Positions 17,843 to 24,903 of a DNA stretch of 51,596 nt are shown piece after piece; within the stretch, counting starts at the first letter, position 1, and every line of letters begins with the position of its first letter. A program made the position numbers and the translations under genes. The stretch is taken from NCBI GenBank assembly GCA_965370045.1, contig CBDUSI010000016.1:1-51596 (forward strand), written 5' to 3'. The DNA is from CAZONU01 sp965370045. GTDB lineage: Bacteria > Planctomycetota > SZUA-567 > JAKLDR01. Below the pieces are notes generated by a model, which was not told the DNA's origin, searched no databases, and was given only the letters and a program-made list of their open reading frames with translations.

Positions 17843-19288
17843 TTACTCCAGCACCAACTCCGCGCCCGGTTTCATTTCGAAGCCGGGCGCGAGCTTCGAC
17901 GCCAGCTCCGGGGCGTCCAGGGCATATAACGGGCTGATTTCTATTTTGCCATCGACCGCGCCGCTCTCCTTGCGCGGCACGCTCCCGCCGGCCGCCTCTA
18001 TCCAGCGGGCCCACTCGGTGGCCAGCATCTCGCGGCAGCTCTCGGCGGAGTCCATTCCCGTGGCGTTCTTGACCGGCGCGAACTCCTCGGCGCGGGCGCA
18101 TTCGGCGGCCAGGGCGCGCTCGGCGCGGGGCAGCGCGTCGAAGATGAAGCTCTCGAACTTGATGGCGTTGCTCTCCTCGGGCTGGACGGTCTCGCCGGCC
18201 TTGTTTACGCAGGCGACTTTCTTGTCCGCGCGGTGAAAAGGCAAGCCCCGGCCGGAAGTCGCCAGGCGCGTCAGGAAAGAAACCGAGAAGACGTGGATAG
18301 CGATGGAGCCCGCCCAGTGGACCAGATCGCCGTCTACGTCAACTGCCTCGCCAAGCTCGGCGGGCAGGTCGCTGTACTCGATAACCTCCAGGCGACCGGC
18401 GCGCTCGACGACCACTCCGACCTTTTCCGCGGCGCTTCTCTTGGCGACGACCTTGAGACTCATTCCCGCGCCGGCCTCCAGGTGCCGGCCGAGGAAGACC
18501 GGGTCGGCGACTTTCACCAGGGGGTTGTCCACCTGGAAGTAGAAGATGGTGTCGATGCCCAGCGCCGTTAACTTGTCAAGCAGCCCGGCGTCGCGCAGCG
18601 CCGTCACCGTGCCCCCGTGGCCGTTGGGGCTCACTGCCAGTTGATCGGGCGCGCTGAGAAGCAGCCGGCCGTCAGGATCCACCGCGGGCATGGTGCCCTG
18701 CCGGAAGACGAACACCTTGCCGGCGTCCAGGCCGAAGAAGCGCTCGCCGGAGAGGTAGTCGCCGGTCACCCGGAAGCTGGCCGGGTTGGTCATCACCAGC
18801 CAGGGGACCGCGCGACCCGCGCGGCACGAGAGGGCCAGGACCTTCTCGGCGTGGTGGCGGAAGAGGGTCCGGCCGGTCACCGGCCCGATGGGAAAGCAGC
18901 TCTTGGGCCCGGCGAAGCCCAGGCGGGTGCCCTGCCCGCCGGCCACGGTGAGCACCGCGACGCGCCCGGCGGCCAGCGCCTCCTCGCCCAGCTTCGCGAA
19001 ATGCTCCTCGGCTTTCCTCTCTTCGTCAGTGCGCGGCAGGCGGGCCACCGGCGCGGGCTTCACGGCCGCGGCGTTGACGTCAGCGGCTTTCCTTCCGTCA
19101 GTGACGTGCTCGGCGACCAGCTTCGCGAGCCCCTCGAAGTCGATGTCGGCAAGTTGGCCCGCCAGGCGTTCGCGCCCGGCGGCGTCGAGCCGGTCCCAAA
19201 ACCTGAAAGGGCTCTCCTGCCCGGCGGCCAGCGCGCGCTCGACGGCGGCGGCCAGCTCCGGAGACAGTCCAGCGGTGTCTACTTTCAC
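17843..19288 (-). CDS. UDPGP-family UDP-sugar (UDP-HexNAc) pyrophosphorylase
   Basis: 481 residues. UDPGP enzymes convert UTP plus a sugar 1-phosphate to a UDP-sugar and pyrophosphate, supplying cell-wall and glycan precursors in the cytoplasm. The nucleotide-binding signature GGQGTRLGFAGPKSCFPIGP is near residue 115; further family motifs are PWLVMTNPASF, NPLVKVADP, VIEYSDLP and AGSIAIHVFSVSFL. The GTG start at 19288 overlaps the TGA of the LOG gene (GTGA), and the upstream in-frame extension is low-complexity Arg/Gln sequence typical of out-of-frame reading, so it is excluded. The motif set resembles UDP-N-acetylglucosamine pyrophosphorylase (AGX/UAP) more than glucose-specific UGPase, but the sugar cannot be fixed by eye. 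Confidence 0.85.
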   Translation of the reverse strand: MKVDTAGLSPELAAAVERALAAGQESPFRFWDRLDAAGRERLAGQLADIDFEGLAKLVAEHVTDGRKAADVNAAAVKPAPVARLPRTDEERKAEEHFAKLGEEALAAGRVAVLTVAGGQGTRLGFAGPKSCFPIGPVTGRTLFRHHAEKVLALSCRAGRAVPWLVMTNPASFRVTGDYLSGERFFGLDAGKVFVFRQGTMPAVDPDGRLLLSAPDQLAVSPNGHGGTVTALRDAGLLDKLTALGIDTIFYFQVDNPLVKVADPVFLGRHLEAGAGMSLKVVAKRSAAEKVGVVVERAGRLEVIEYSDLPAELGEAVDVDGDLVHWAGSIAIHVFSVSFLTRLATSGRGLPFHRADKKVACVNKAGETVQPEESNAIKFESFIFDALPRAERALAAECARAEEFAPVKNATGMDSAESCREMLATEWARWIEAAGGSVPRKESGAVDGKIEISPLYALDAPELASKLAPGFEMKPGAELVLE

Positions 19289-19956
19289 GAGCGGTCCGCG
19301 CCGCCGTTCTTGCGGAACTCGACGATCTTGTCCACGGCCTTCTTCACGCTGTCGGTGACGGTGAAGAGGTCCATGTCCTCGGGGCTGATGCAGCCGGCCT
19401 TGAGCATGGTGCTCTTCAGCCACTTGACCAGCCCGGACCAGTACTTGCGGCCCATGAGCACCACCGGGAAGGGCTTTATCCGCTGGGTCTGGATGAGGGT
19501 CAGGCTCTCGAAGAGCTCGTCCATGGTCCCGAAGCCCCCGGGCATGATCACGAAGCCCGAGGCGTACTTCATGAACATGACCTTGCGGCAGAAGAAGTAG
19601 CGGAAGTTCATCTGTAGTTCCGCGTAGGGATTGGGGGTCTGCTCCATGGGCAGGTCGATGTTCAGCCCCACCGACTGCCCGCCGTGTTCAGACGCGCCGC
19701 GGTTGGCGGCCTCCATCAGCCCCGGCCCGCCACCGGTGACCACGGTAAAGCCCTCGTGGGCCAGGGCCGCGGCCAGCTGGCGGGTCAGCTTGTAGTGGGG
19801 GTGGCGCGGCTTGGTGCGCGCCGAGCCGAAGACCGCCACCGCCGGCCGGATGTGGGCCAGGTCTTCGAAGCCCTCGACGAACTCGGCCATTATGCGGAAT
19901 ACGCGCCAAGTGTCCTGCTGGGTGAACTCCATGGGGCTGAAGGTGCTTTCGGGCAT
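19285..19956 (-). CDS. LOG family protein (TIGR00730-type Rossmann fold)
   Basis: 223 residues. LOG proteins cleave ribose 5-phosphate from AMP-type nucleotides (cytokinin activation in plants; nucleotide salvage in many bacteria). Visible motifs: AVFGSAR near 42, GGGPGLMEAANRGA near 77, the Arg-Lys of FFCRKVMFM near 127, and PGGFGTMDELFE near 142, which carries the catalytic GGxGTxxE signature. ATG 19956 has GGAGGAG 7 bases upstream. First gene of a two-gene unit with the UDPGP gene, with 4-base overlap. The 20-residue N-terminal extension before the Rossmann fold is common in the longer LOG subgroup. Confidence 0.9.
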   Translation of the reverse strand: MPESTFSPMEFTQQDTWRVFRIMAEFVEGFEDLAHIRPAVAVFGSARTKPRHPHYKLTRQLAAALAHEGFTVVTGGGPGLMEAANRGASEHGGQSVGLNIDLPMEQTPNPYAELQMNFRYFFCRKVMFMKYASGFVIMPGGFGTMDELFESLTLIQTQRIKPFPVVLMGRKYWSGLVKWLKSTMLKAGCISPEDMDLFTVTDSVKKAVDKIVEFRKNGGADRS

Positions 19957-19988
19957 GGCTTTCTCCTCCGGTGTAGGGTATGCGCGGC

Positions 19989-20017
19989 AGTTTAGCGGGA
20001 CGGGGGCGATTCTTCAA
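19989..20017 (-). promoter_or_regulatory. Sigma-70-type promoter for the LOG-UDPGP operon
   Basis: On the minus strand TTGAAG (20017-20012) and TAAACT (19994-19989) are 17 bases apart. The predicted start near 19982 gives a leader of about 26 bases before ATG 19956. Confidence 0.55.
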
Positions 20018-20093
20018 CGCCGGAACCGGGGACGGCCCTGGCGCGGATCTTCGCCAGATACCATGAAGGGCGGCCTCGGATGAGCCCTTCTGA

Positions 20094-21221
20094 TCAATAC
20101 AGTAGGTTCCTGCGGCGTACGGTTTCGAATTCCGCCGCTTCGCGGTCCCATTGTTTCAGGATCTCTGCGGCCGCGGTCTTCTTCTTCAGTTGCGCCAGCA
20201 ATCCCGTGCCAGCCCGCTTGTCAAAGCCCTGCTTGAATTCCAGCCTGTCCTGATAATGCCGGAAGATGGTCTCGAGTAGGGCAAGTGCAACGGCGCTGAC
20301 TCTGACCTCTTCGCGATCACGGAAGTTGATATGAACGCCCCGACAGGTTTCGCCTTTGAAGACGCTGCGGGTGGGGGCAAAAAAGAACGGAACAAAGGAA
20401 ACACCCGGCAGCTCCTGCGCGTTCAGCTCATTAGCCGTCAAGAGCTGTTCCATCCAGGGCGCGCCCACTACCTCAAAGGGCAGGGCTGTGCCGCGTCCCA
20501 AGCTGATATTGGCAATGCCCTGCAGGAGTCCGGTACACCCGTACCCAAGGACAGAATTGATCGTTGGAAGGTTAGGCGTGACGCAGTTCCAAGACAGCCC
20601 CGTTTGGTCAAACCACATTTCGCGTTTCCAATTGCGCAAGCGTACAACACGCAGATCACAACCGACAGCGTATTCTTCATTGAAATATGCGGCGATTTCG
20701 CCGGGGGTCAGGCCGTGCCGTAAAGGCAGAGGGTAGGGGGCCAGAAAGGAGCCGTACCCGGGATTCAGGACATTACCTTCGGTCTTGTCACCGCGAATGG
20801 GATTCGGCACATCGACCAGGATGAAGGGAATACTCCTCTCTCTGGCGGACTGCATGCAGTACAGCATGGTGGCGTCAAAGGTCCAGTAGCGAATGCCGCA
20901 CCCCTGCAGGCAAAAGACAACGGCGTCGGTGTCAGCGAGTTGCTCAGGTTTCGGCCTTCTACTGCCTTCGCCAAAAAGACTGCATATCCTGATGCCGGTA
21001 AGTTCGTCTGTTCCGCTTTCCACGGTACCGCCCGGCTGCTCCGCTCCCCACACACCGTGTTCCGGGGCGAATGCGATCCTGACATCTACTCCCCATTCGT
21101 TTGTCATCTTGAGGAGCAGGTGCTGCTTGTCATCCACCAGGGAGGCGCCGTTGACGACAACTGCCACACGTTTGCCGTCTACGAGCTCCCGCAGGTTCTG
21201 CAGATCACATTGAACATTCAT
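20094..21221 (-). CDS. DUF1343 / NamZ-like exo-N-acetylmuramidase family protein
   Basis: 375 residues, near family length without a signal peptide. DUF1343 includes NamZ, an exo-beta-N-acetylmuramidase releasing MurNAc from peptidoglycan fragments. Family motifs: FAPEHGVWG (Glu54-His55), YGSFLAPYPLPLRHGLTPGE, SLGRGTALPFEVVGAPW, CRGVHI and a final RRRNLLY (usual YLLY). The family's DIQDVGAR-like segment reads CLQGCGIR (104-111), so both Asp residues are lost. ATG 21221 has GGAGGTG upstream. GC content and third-position use look lower than in neighbours, suggesting transfer. The lack of export signal implies cytoplasmic action, for example in amino-sugar recycling with the nearby UDP-HexNAc gene. 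Family firm; activity uncertain because of the altered motif. Confidence 0.85.
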   Translation of the reverse strand: MNVQCDLQNLRELVDGKRVAVVVNGASLVDDKQHLLLKMTNEWGVDVRIAFAPEHGVWGAEQPGGTVESGTDELTGIRICSLFGEGSRRPKPEQLADTDAVVFCLQGCGIRYWTFDATMLYCMQSARERSIPFILVDVPNPIRGDKTEGNVLNPGYGSFLAPYPLPLRHGLTPGEIAAYFNEEYAVGCDLRVVRLRNWKREMWFDQTGLSWNCVTPNLPTINSVLGYGCTGLLQGIANISLGRGTALPFEVVGAPWMEQLLTANELNAQELPGVSFVPFFFAPTRSVFKGETCRGVHINFRDREEVRVSAVALALLETIFRHYQDRLEFKQGFDKRAGTGLLAQLKKKTAAAEILKQWDREAAEFETVRRRNLLY

Positions 21222-21237
21222 TGCACCTCCGGCCGAA

Positions 21238-22989
21238 TCAGTCCTTCTGCGGCGTAAGCGTGGGCTTGAAGGCCGAGCGGGTGAACTTGAGCGTCACCTC
21301 GGCCAGCGACTTGGGCGCGAACTCCAGGAGCACGCGCCGGGCGCCGACCGCGCGGGTCCGGCCCGCGGAGGCCAGGGAATCGATTCGGTGCTGGCCGTAG
21401 TAGCCGCCGGTGAGGAGCAACCTGACCGGCCGTCGCGTCGTGTTGCAGAGCAGCAGCTTCGCCGAGCCCTCATCCGTGTGGCGCACCAGCGCGGCCAGCC
21501 CCGGCGGAAGCCCGCGCCGGCCGGAGGCCGAGAAGTACCCCACCGGCCCCAGACTGGGCCCGCCGTTGCGCGCGTTGTGCCCGGTCCAGGAGGCCCCGTC
21601 CACGTAGTCGAAGTCGCCCAACCGCTCGATGGTCACCTCGGTCAGGTGGTCGCCCTTGCGGGGGTTCTTCAACGCCCTGGCCTTCTGCCTGCGGCGCTCG
21701 GCGCGGCGCACCGCGCGGTCGAAGCCCTTCTCCACGACAGAGAGGTCGCCCATCCCCGCGTAGGTAAACTGGCACCAGGTGGCGATTTCCTTCTCCAGCC
21801 AGGAGACCTTCTTGACGGGGTAACCCTTGATCAGTTTCAAAAGCTCCGGGTCCCAGGTGAGCGCGTAGGCCTTATCCAGCAGGGTGGGGACGTGGTGGCT
21901 CCAGGTCTTCTCGTCGCGGTACCAGCCGCCCTTCTCCGGCGCGTACCCGGCGGCGGGCAGGCCCTTCACAGAGTTCTTGAAGATGGCCTTCACTGTGGAG
22001 ACCAACCCCGCGGCCTGTTCGGGCTTGCCGCCGTCGAGCAGCACCGCGGCGGCCGGGAGGTTCCGCCACCCGCGCGAGGCCACCACCATGCCGTACTTCT
22101 CGAAGTCGAAGCTCGCGCTGCCGCGGTTGCCCTTCCACCAGCGGCCGTCGCCGCCGGGTCCGAGCTTGAAGGACTCGGTGTCGACGTGGTAGGGAAACAC
22201 CCCCTTGTTCATCTTCGCGAGGCGGTTCCAGGCCGCGGAGTAGTCCAGCACCCACTTACGATACTTCTCCTCTCCGGTTGAGAGATAAGCCAACCACACG
22301 CCGGCCGCATAGAGGGGGTTCACCGCGCACTCGCCCTTGCGGGGCTCCAGCCACTTCTTCCGCCAGGGCTCGTCGATCGGCCGGCTGCGTATCCAGCAGT
22401 AGCGAAAGAGGTGGTTCTTGGGATGAAACCACTCCGGGCGCAGGAACACGTCGGCGCAGGCCCGGTTGGTGGCAATGAGATCCTTGTCCTCGGGCGCGAG
22501 CTCCAGGCAGGCCCAGAGCAGCGGGAAGAGCTCCCCGGCGTGCTCGGCGTTGTAGCCCTTCACGTAGAAGCCGTCCTTGAAGATGCCTTTCTTCACGCCG
22601 TAGTTCCAGGTGTACTTCCAGACGTTCACATACTGCTCGCGGAGTTCGTCGCTGCCGGCCAGCAGGACATACTTGTCCCATTTGAAGAAGCCTTCGAGAA
22701 TGTCGTCGATGCCCCCGGCGCTGGCCCGGTGGGTGACCACCGTGCAACCGTCGGGCTTGACGAAGCGCTTCATGAAGTCACGCATGGTTTTCTCGGTGGC
22801 CTTGAAGGCGGTCAGCTCCTTCTTCGCCCAGACGGGGATTCGCCGGACGCGCTGGCCGACCTTGACAGCGTCGCTCTTGGCCAACTCCCGCGCCGGCGCC
22901 CCGCCTTCCCGAGCGCATCCGGCCGGCAGCGCGCACAGCGCCAGGGCGCAGAGGAATCCGAGGAGCCTTGCCGTTCCCAGCTTGTGCAT
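21238..22989 (-). CDS. Lipoprotein with (alpha/alpha)-toroid-like region, putative glycan-active enzyme
   Basis: 583 residues from ATG 22989, with AAGGAGGA upstream. The leader ends LPAGC, a lipobox with Cys25, so it is probably tethered to a membrane. Residues about 60-420 are mostly helical with aromatic motifs (WKYTWNYGVKKG, GYNAEHAGELFPLLW, HVDTESF, GRWWKGNRGSASFDFEKYGM) reminiscent of alpha/alpha-toroid hydrolases and lyases. A C-terminal beta domain (about 470-583; LLLCNTTRRPVRLLLTGG) resembles the sandwich found after such toroids. No family was recognised with confidence. Neighbours encode nucleotide-sugar and murein-type functions. The in-frame sequence upstream of 22989 lies over the promoter and is not coding. 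Confidence 0.6.
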   Translation of the reverse strand: MHKLGTARLLGFLCALALCALPAGCAREGGAPARELAKSDAVKVGQRVRRIPVWAKKELTAFKATEKTMRDFMKRFVKPDGCTVVTHRASAGGIDDILEGFFKWDKYVLLAGSDELREQYVNVWKYTWNYGVKKGIFKDGFYVKGYNAEHAGELFPLLWACLELAPEDKDLIATNRACADVFLRPEWFHPKNHLFRYCWIRSRPIDEPWRKKWLEPRKGECAVNPLYAAGVWLAYLSTGEEKYRKWVLDYSAAWNRLAKMNKGVFPYHVDTESFKLGPGGDGRWWKGNRGSASFDFEKYGMVVASRGWRNLPAAAVLLDGGKPEQAAGLVSTVKAIFKNSVKGLPAAGYAPEKGGWYRDEKTWSHHVPTLLDKAYALTWDPELLKLIKGYPVKKVSWLEKEIATWCQFTYAGMGDLSVVEKGFDRAVRRAERRRQKARALKNPRKGDHLTEVTIERLGDFDYVDGASWTGHNARNGGPSLGPVGYFSASGRRGLPPGLAALVRHTDEGSAKLLLCNTTRRPVRLLLTGGYYGQHRIDSLASAGRTRAVGARRVLLEFAPKSLAEVTLKFTRSAFKPTLTPQKD

Positions 22990-23061
22990 GCCTGTTTCCT
23001 CCTTCTGCGTGGAGGGCGCTTCCTCCGCCAACTGTTGCTGCCGTTCGTGCACGCCTATATG

Positions 23062-23090
23062 ATGATAGCTCTGAGGGCTGATTCCCGCAA
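23062..23090 (-). promoter_or_regulatory. Sigma-70-type promoter for the toroid lipoprotein gene
   Basis: On the minus strand TTGCGG (23090-23085) and TATCAT (23067-23062) are separated by 17 bases. RNA would start near 23055, leaving a leader of roughly 65 bases before ATG 22989. The rest of the 237-base gap holds a hairpin and tandem palindromes, listed separately. Confidence 0.55.
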
Positions 23091-23100
23091 GACTCGGATC

Positions 23101-23132
23101 CGGCTTACGGCTGCGCTCGCTCCGTAAAGCCG
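23101..23132 (-). terminator. Hairpin downstream of the flavoprotein gene
   Basis: CGGCTTACGG (23101-23110) pairs with CCGTAAAGCCG (23122-23132) with one bulged base and an 11-base loop. It lies about 95 bases past the stop of the minus-strand flavoprotein gene. There is no clear T-run, so termination efficiency is uncertain. Confidence 0.4.
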
Positions 23133-23144
23133 ACAAGGTCGGGC

Positions 23145-23167
23145 GACGCATGCGTCAGCATGCTGAC
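23145..23167. promoter_or_regulatory. Two overlapping perfect palindromes, operator candidate
   Basis: GACGCATGCGTC (23145-23156) and GTCAGCATGCTGAC (23154-23167) are both perfect palindromes and share the bases GTC. They sit 55-80 bases upstream of the lipoprotein promoter's -35 box. Tandem dyads of this kind often bind dimeric regulators cooperatively; no cognate regulator can be named. Confidence 0.4.
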
Positions 23168-23226
23168 GTCGAGCATCTCCTCGGCCGTGAACGGCACTGG
23201 CCCAGAGAGGTAGGCTCATGGCCCGC

Positions 23227-24423
23227 CTACAGTCGCGGGCGCCGGCCGTGTATCGCCCGGAAGAGCCCCCGGTAGGAGGCCCGGCCAGAGAGGGTCTCGA
23301 CAAAGAAGCGCGACTGGTCACGGATCCAGTCGATGCAGAGGGCCGGCCCCACCACCCAGCTCGGCACCCACGTCAGCAACCGGGAGTGCCAGCGGGCGAT
23401 CCTGAGCTCCGAGATGACCTTCCTCGCCAGCCGGTCCTCGTAGGCAGACTCGCCGCCGTCCAGGATCGCCTCGGCCGCGAAGCGCGCGCTAAGGACGGCA
23501 TGATAGATGCCCTCGCCGGTGAACGGGTCCACCAGCCCCGCAGCGTCGCCGAGCAGGTACGCGCCCTCGCGGGCGTACCGCGGGCGAGCCTTGACGAAGA
23601 GCGGCACCATGGCCCCCCGCACGCGCTCCAGGGGCGAGCCCCGCAGCTCGGGCGTTTCGGCGACGAAGCGCTCGAGGCGGCACCTGAGGGTCGTGTCCTT
23701 CGAGCGCATGCTGCCGATGCCCACCGCGAAGCTGTCGCGCCTCGGCAGCGCCCAGGCGTAGCCGCCCTGCACGCTCACCATGTTGAAGATCGCGCGCCTG
23801 CGCTCGCGCGGCCCGGAGTCGGCACGCATGGGCACGACTGCCTCAAGGCAGAAGCACGCCCGGTTCTTCGCGAAGCCCAGCGCCTTGGCGGTGGGCGAGA
23901 GGACCCCGTCGCAGGCGCAGAGCGTCCGGGCCCGCAGTTCCCCCGCCGTGGTCTCGACGTGGAACCCGTCTCCCGCGCGACGGACGCCCAGGAGGCGCAC
24001 GTCCTCGCGGAGTTCCGCGCCCGCGGCCACGGCCTTCTTCACCAGGAACTCGTCGAAGCGCGAGCGCTCGACGATGCGCGGGTCCATCGGGCTGGGCGTC
24101 TCGATCTCGTCGGGGCCCGGCCACTCGGGTCGCCGCCTGCGCGAGGCCAGTGACCCGCGCAGGTCCATCGTGTGGCGGCCGTTCCAGGCGCCGTCGATGG
24201 CGACCGACGTCACGTACGCATCGACCACCGGTGAGATGTCGAGCCCGAGCTCCCTGACCGTGCGCACCGGCACGCCGCCGCCGCAGGGCTTGTGCCGGGG
24301 CATCCGGCATGCCTCTATCAGCGTCACCTCGCGACCCGCGGCCGCAAGCCTCCGCGCGCAGGTAGCCCCGGCTGGCCCGGCTCCTACGACGAGCACGTCG
24401 GTGGAACGGCCATGAAGGCTCAC
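23227..24423 (-). CDS. Geranylgeranyl-reductase-family FAD-dependent oxidoreductase
   Basis: 398 residues from GTG 24423, which has GGGGAG upstream; an ATG at 24504 has no good ribosome site and adds 27 atypical residues. The protein starts with a Rossmann FAD fold (DVLVVGAGPAGATCARRLA), followed by the family's KPCGGGVP segment, and later GDAAGLVDPFTGEGIYHAVLSA, the second FAD-binding motif. Members reduce polyprenyl chains of quinones, chlorophyll side chains or archaeal-type lipids, or act on other lipid-like substrates. The C-terminus (WHSRLLTWVPSWVVGPALCIDWI) is hydrophobic and may sit on the membrane. Substrate not predictable; no pathway partners are adjacent. Confidence 0.85.
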   Translation of the reverse strand: MSLHGRSTDVLVVGAGPAGATCARRLAAAGREVTLIEACRMPRHKPCGGGVPVRTVRELGLDISPVVDAYVTSVAIDGAWNGRHTMDLRGSLASRRRRPEWPGPDEIETPSPMDPRIVERSRFDEFLVKKAVAAGAELREDVRLLGVRRAGDGFHVETTAGELRARTLCACDGVLSPTAKALGFAKNRACFCLEAVVPMRADSGPRERRRAIFNMVSVQGGYAWALPRRDSFAVGIGSMRSKDTTLRCRLERFVAETPELRGSPLERVRGAMVPLFVKARPRYAREGAYLLGDAAGLVDPFTGEGIYHAVLSARFAAEAILDGGESAYEDRLARKVISELRIARWHSRLLTWVPSWVVGPALCIDWIRDQSRFFVETLSGRASYRGLFRAIHGRRPRL

Positions 24424-24507
24424 TCTTCGGCTCCCCGCTCTGCGGTTCTGGTCTTCGGACCGCGCCCCGCCGCTCAACTTAGCCCTTGCCGCCGGACATG
24501 TCAACTG

Positions 24508-24598
24508 GTTCGATTCCCCTATACATCCCCTAACGAAAGAGGCCGGCCACCTGTGGCGGTCGACCTTTTTCGTTTGGTGGAGGAAACTGAACCGGCAT
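24508..24598. repeat. Long imperfect inverted repeat with 20-bp core hairpin
   Basis: Core arms 24532-24551 and 24555-24574 (AACGAAAGAGG... against ...CCTTTTTCGTT) enclose a 3-base loop and match at 16 of 20 positions, with two of the four differences still pairing as G-U in RNA. Outer sequence also mirrors (GGTTCGATT near 24508, AACTGAACC near 24590). It fills part of the 480-base gap between two divergent genes. It could be a bidirectional terminator, or a REP/MITE-like relic. Confidence 0.6.
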
Positions 24599-24774
24599 CG
24601 AAAAGACGCAGGCCGTAACCGACTCTACTCCAGCGGGTTGGGCGTAGGCGGCATTATGGGGCGACATAGTACGCCCCGGCCTCCGCGTTGAGGCCTCCTT
24701 CCAGGATCGATCACCCCGCCGAACCCGCAGAGAATTTCTCGTCAACCCGGCCGCGAGCGGGAGTTCTAGAGCGG

Positions 24775-24803
24775 TTGCCTAATCGGGGGAGGCGGGGTAC
24801 AAT
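24775..24803 (+). promoter_or_regulatory. Sigma-70-type promoter for the sigma-fusion operon
   Basis: TTGCCT (24775-24780) and TACAAT (24798-24803) are separated by 17 bases. RNA would begin near 24810, giving a leader of about 94 bases before ATG 24904. This rules out upstream in-frame starts before 24810 for the sigma-fusion gene. Confidence 0.65.
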
Positions 24804-24903
24804 GCTTTCGCGCTGCCTTGAGGAACGCCCGACGCGGAAAGAGGGTAGGCCCACGGTAAGCCGCGGAACTGTCGGGCGCCGTCGAGGCCAGGGGGTCGCT
24901 TCC

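Noticed and set aside
24421..24504. ATG 24504 as start of the flavoprotein
   Set aside because: No ribosome site, and the added residues are untypical; GTG 24423 has GGGGAG at good distance and starts just before the FAD fold.
24500..24530. tRNA-like T-arm sequence GGTTCGATTCCCC
   Set aside because: The flanking bases do not pair as a T-stem, and no anticodon or acceptor arms are found around it.
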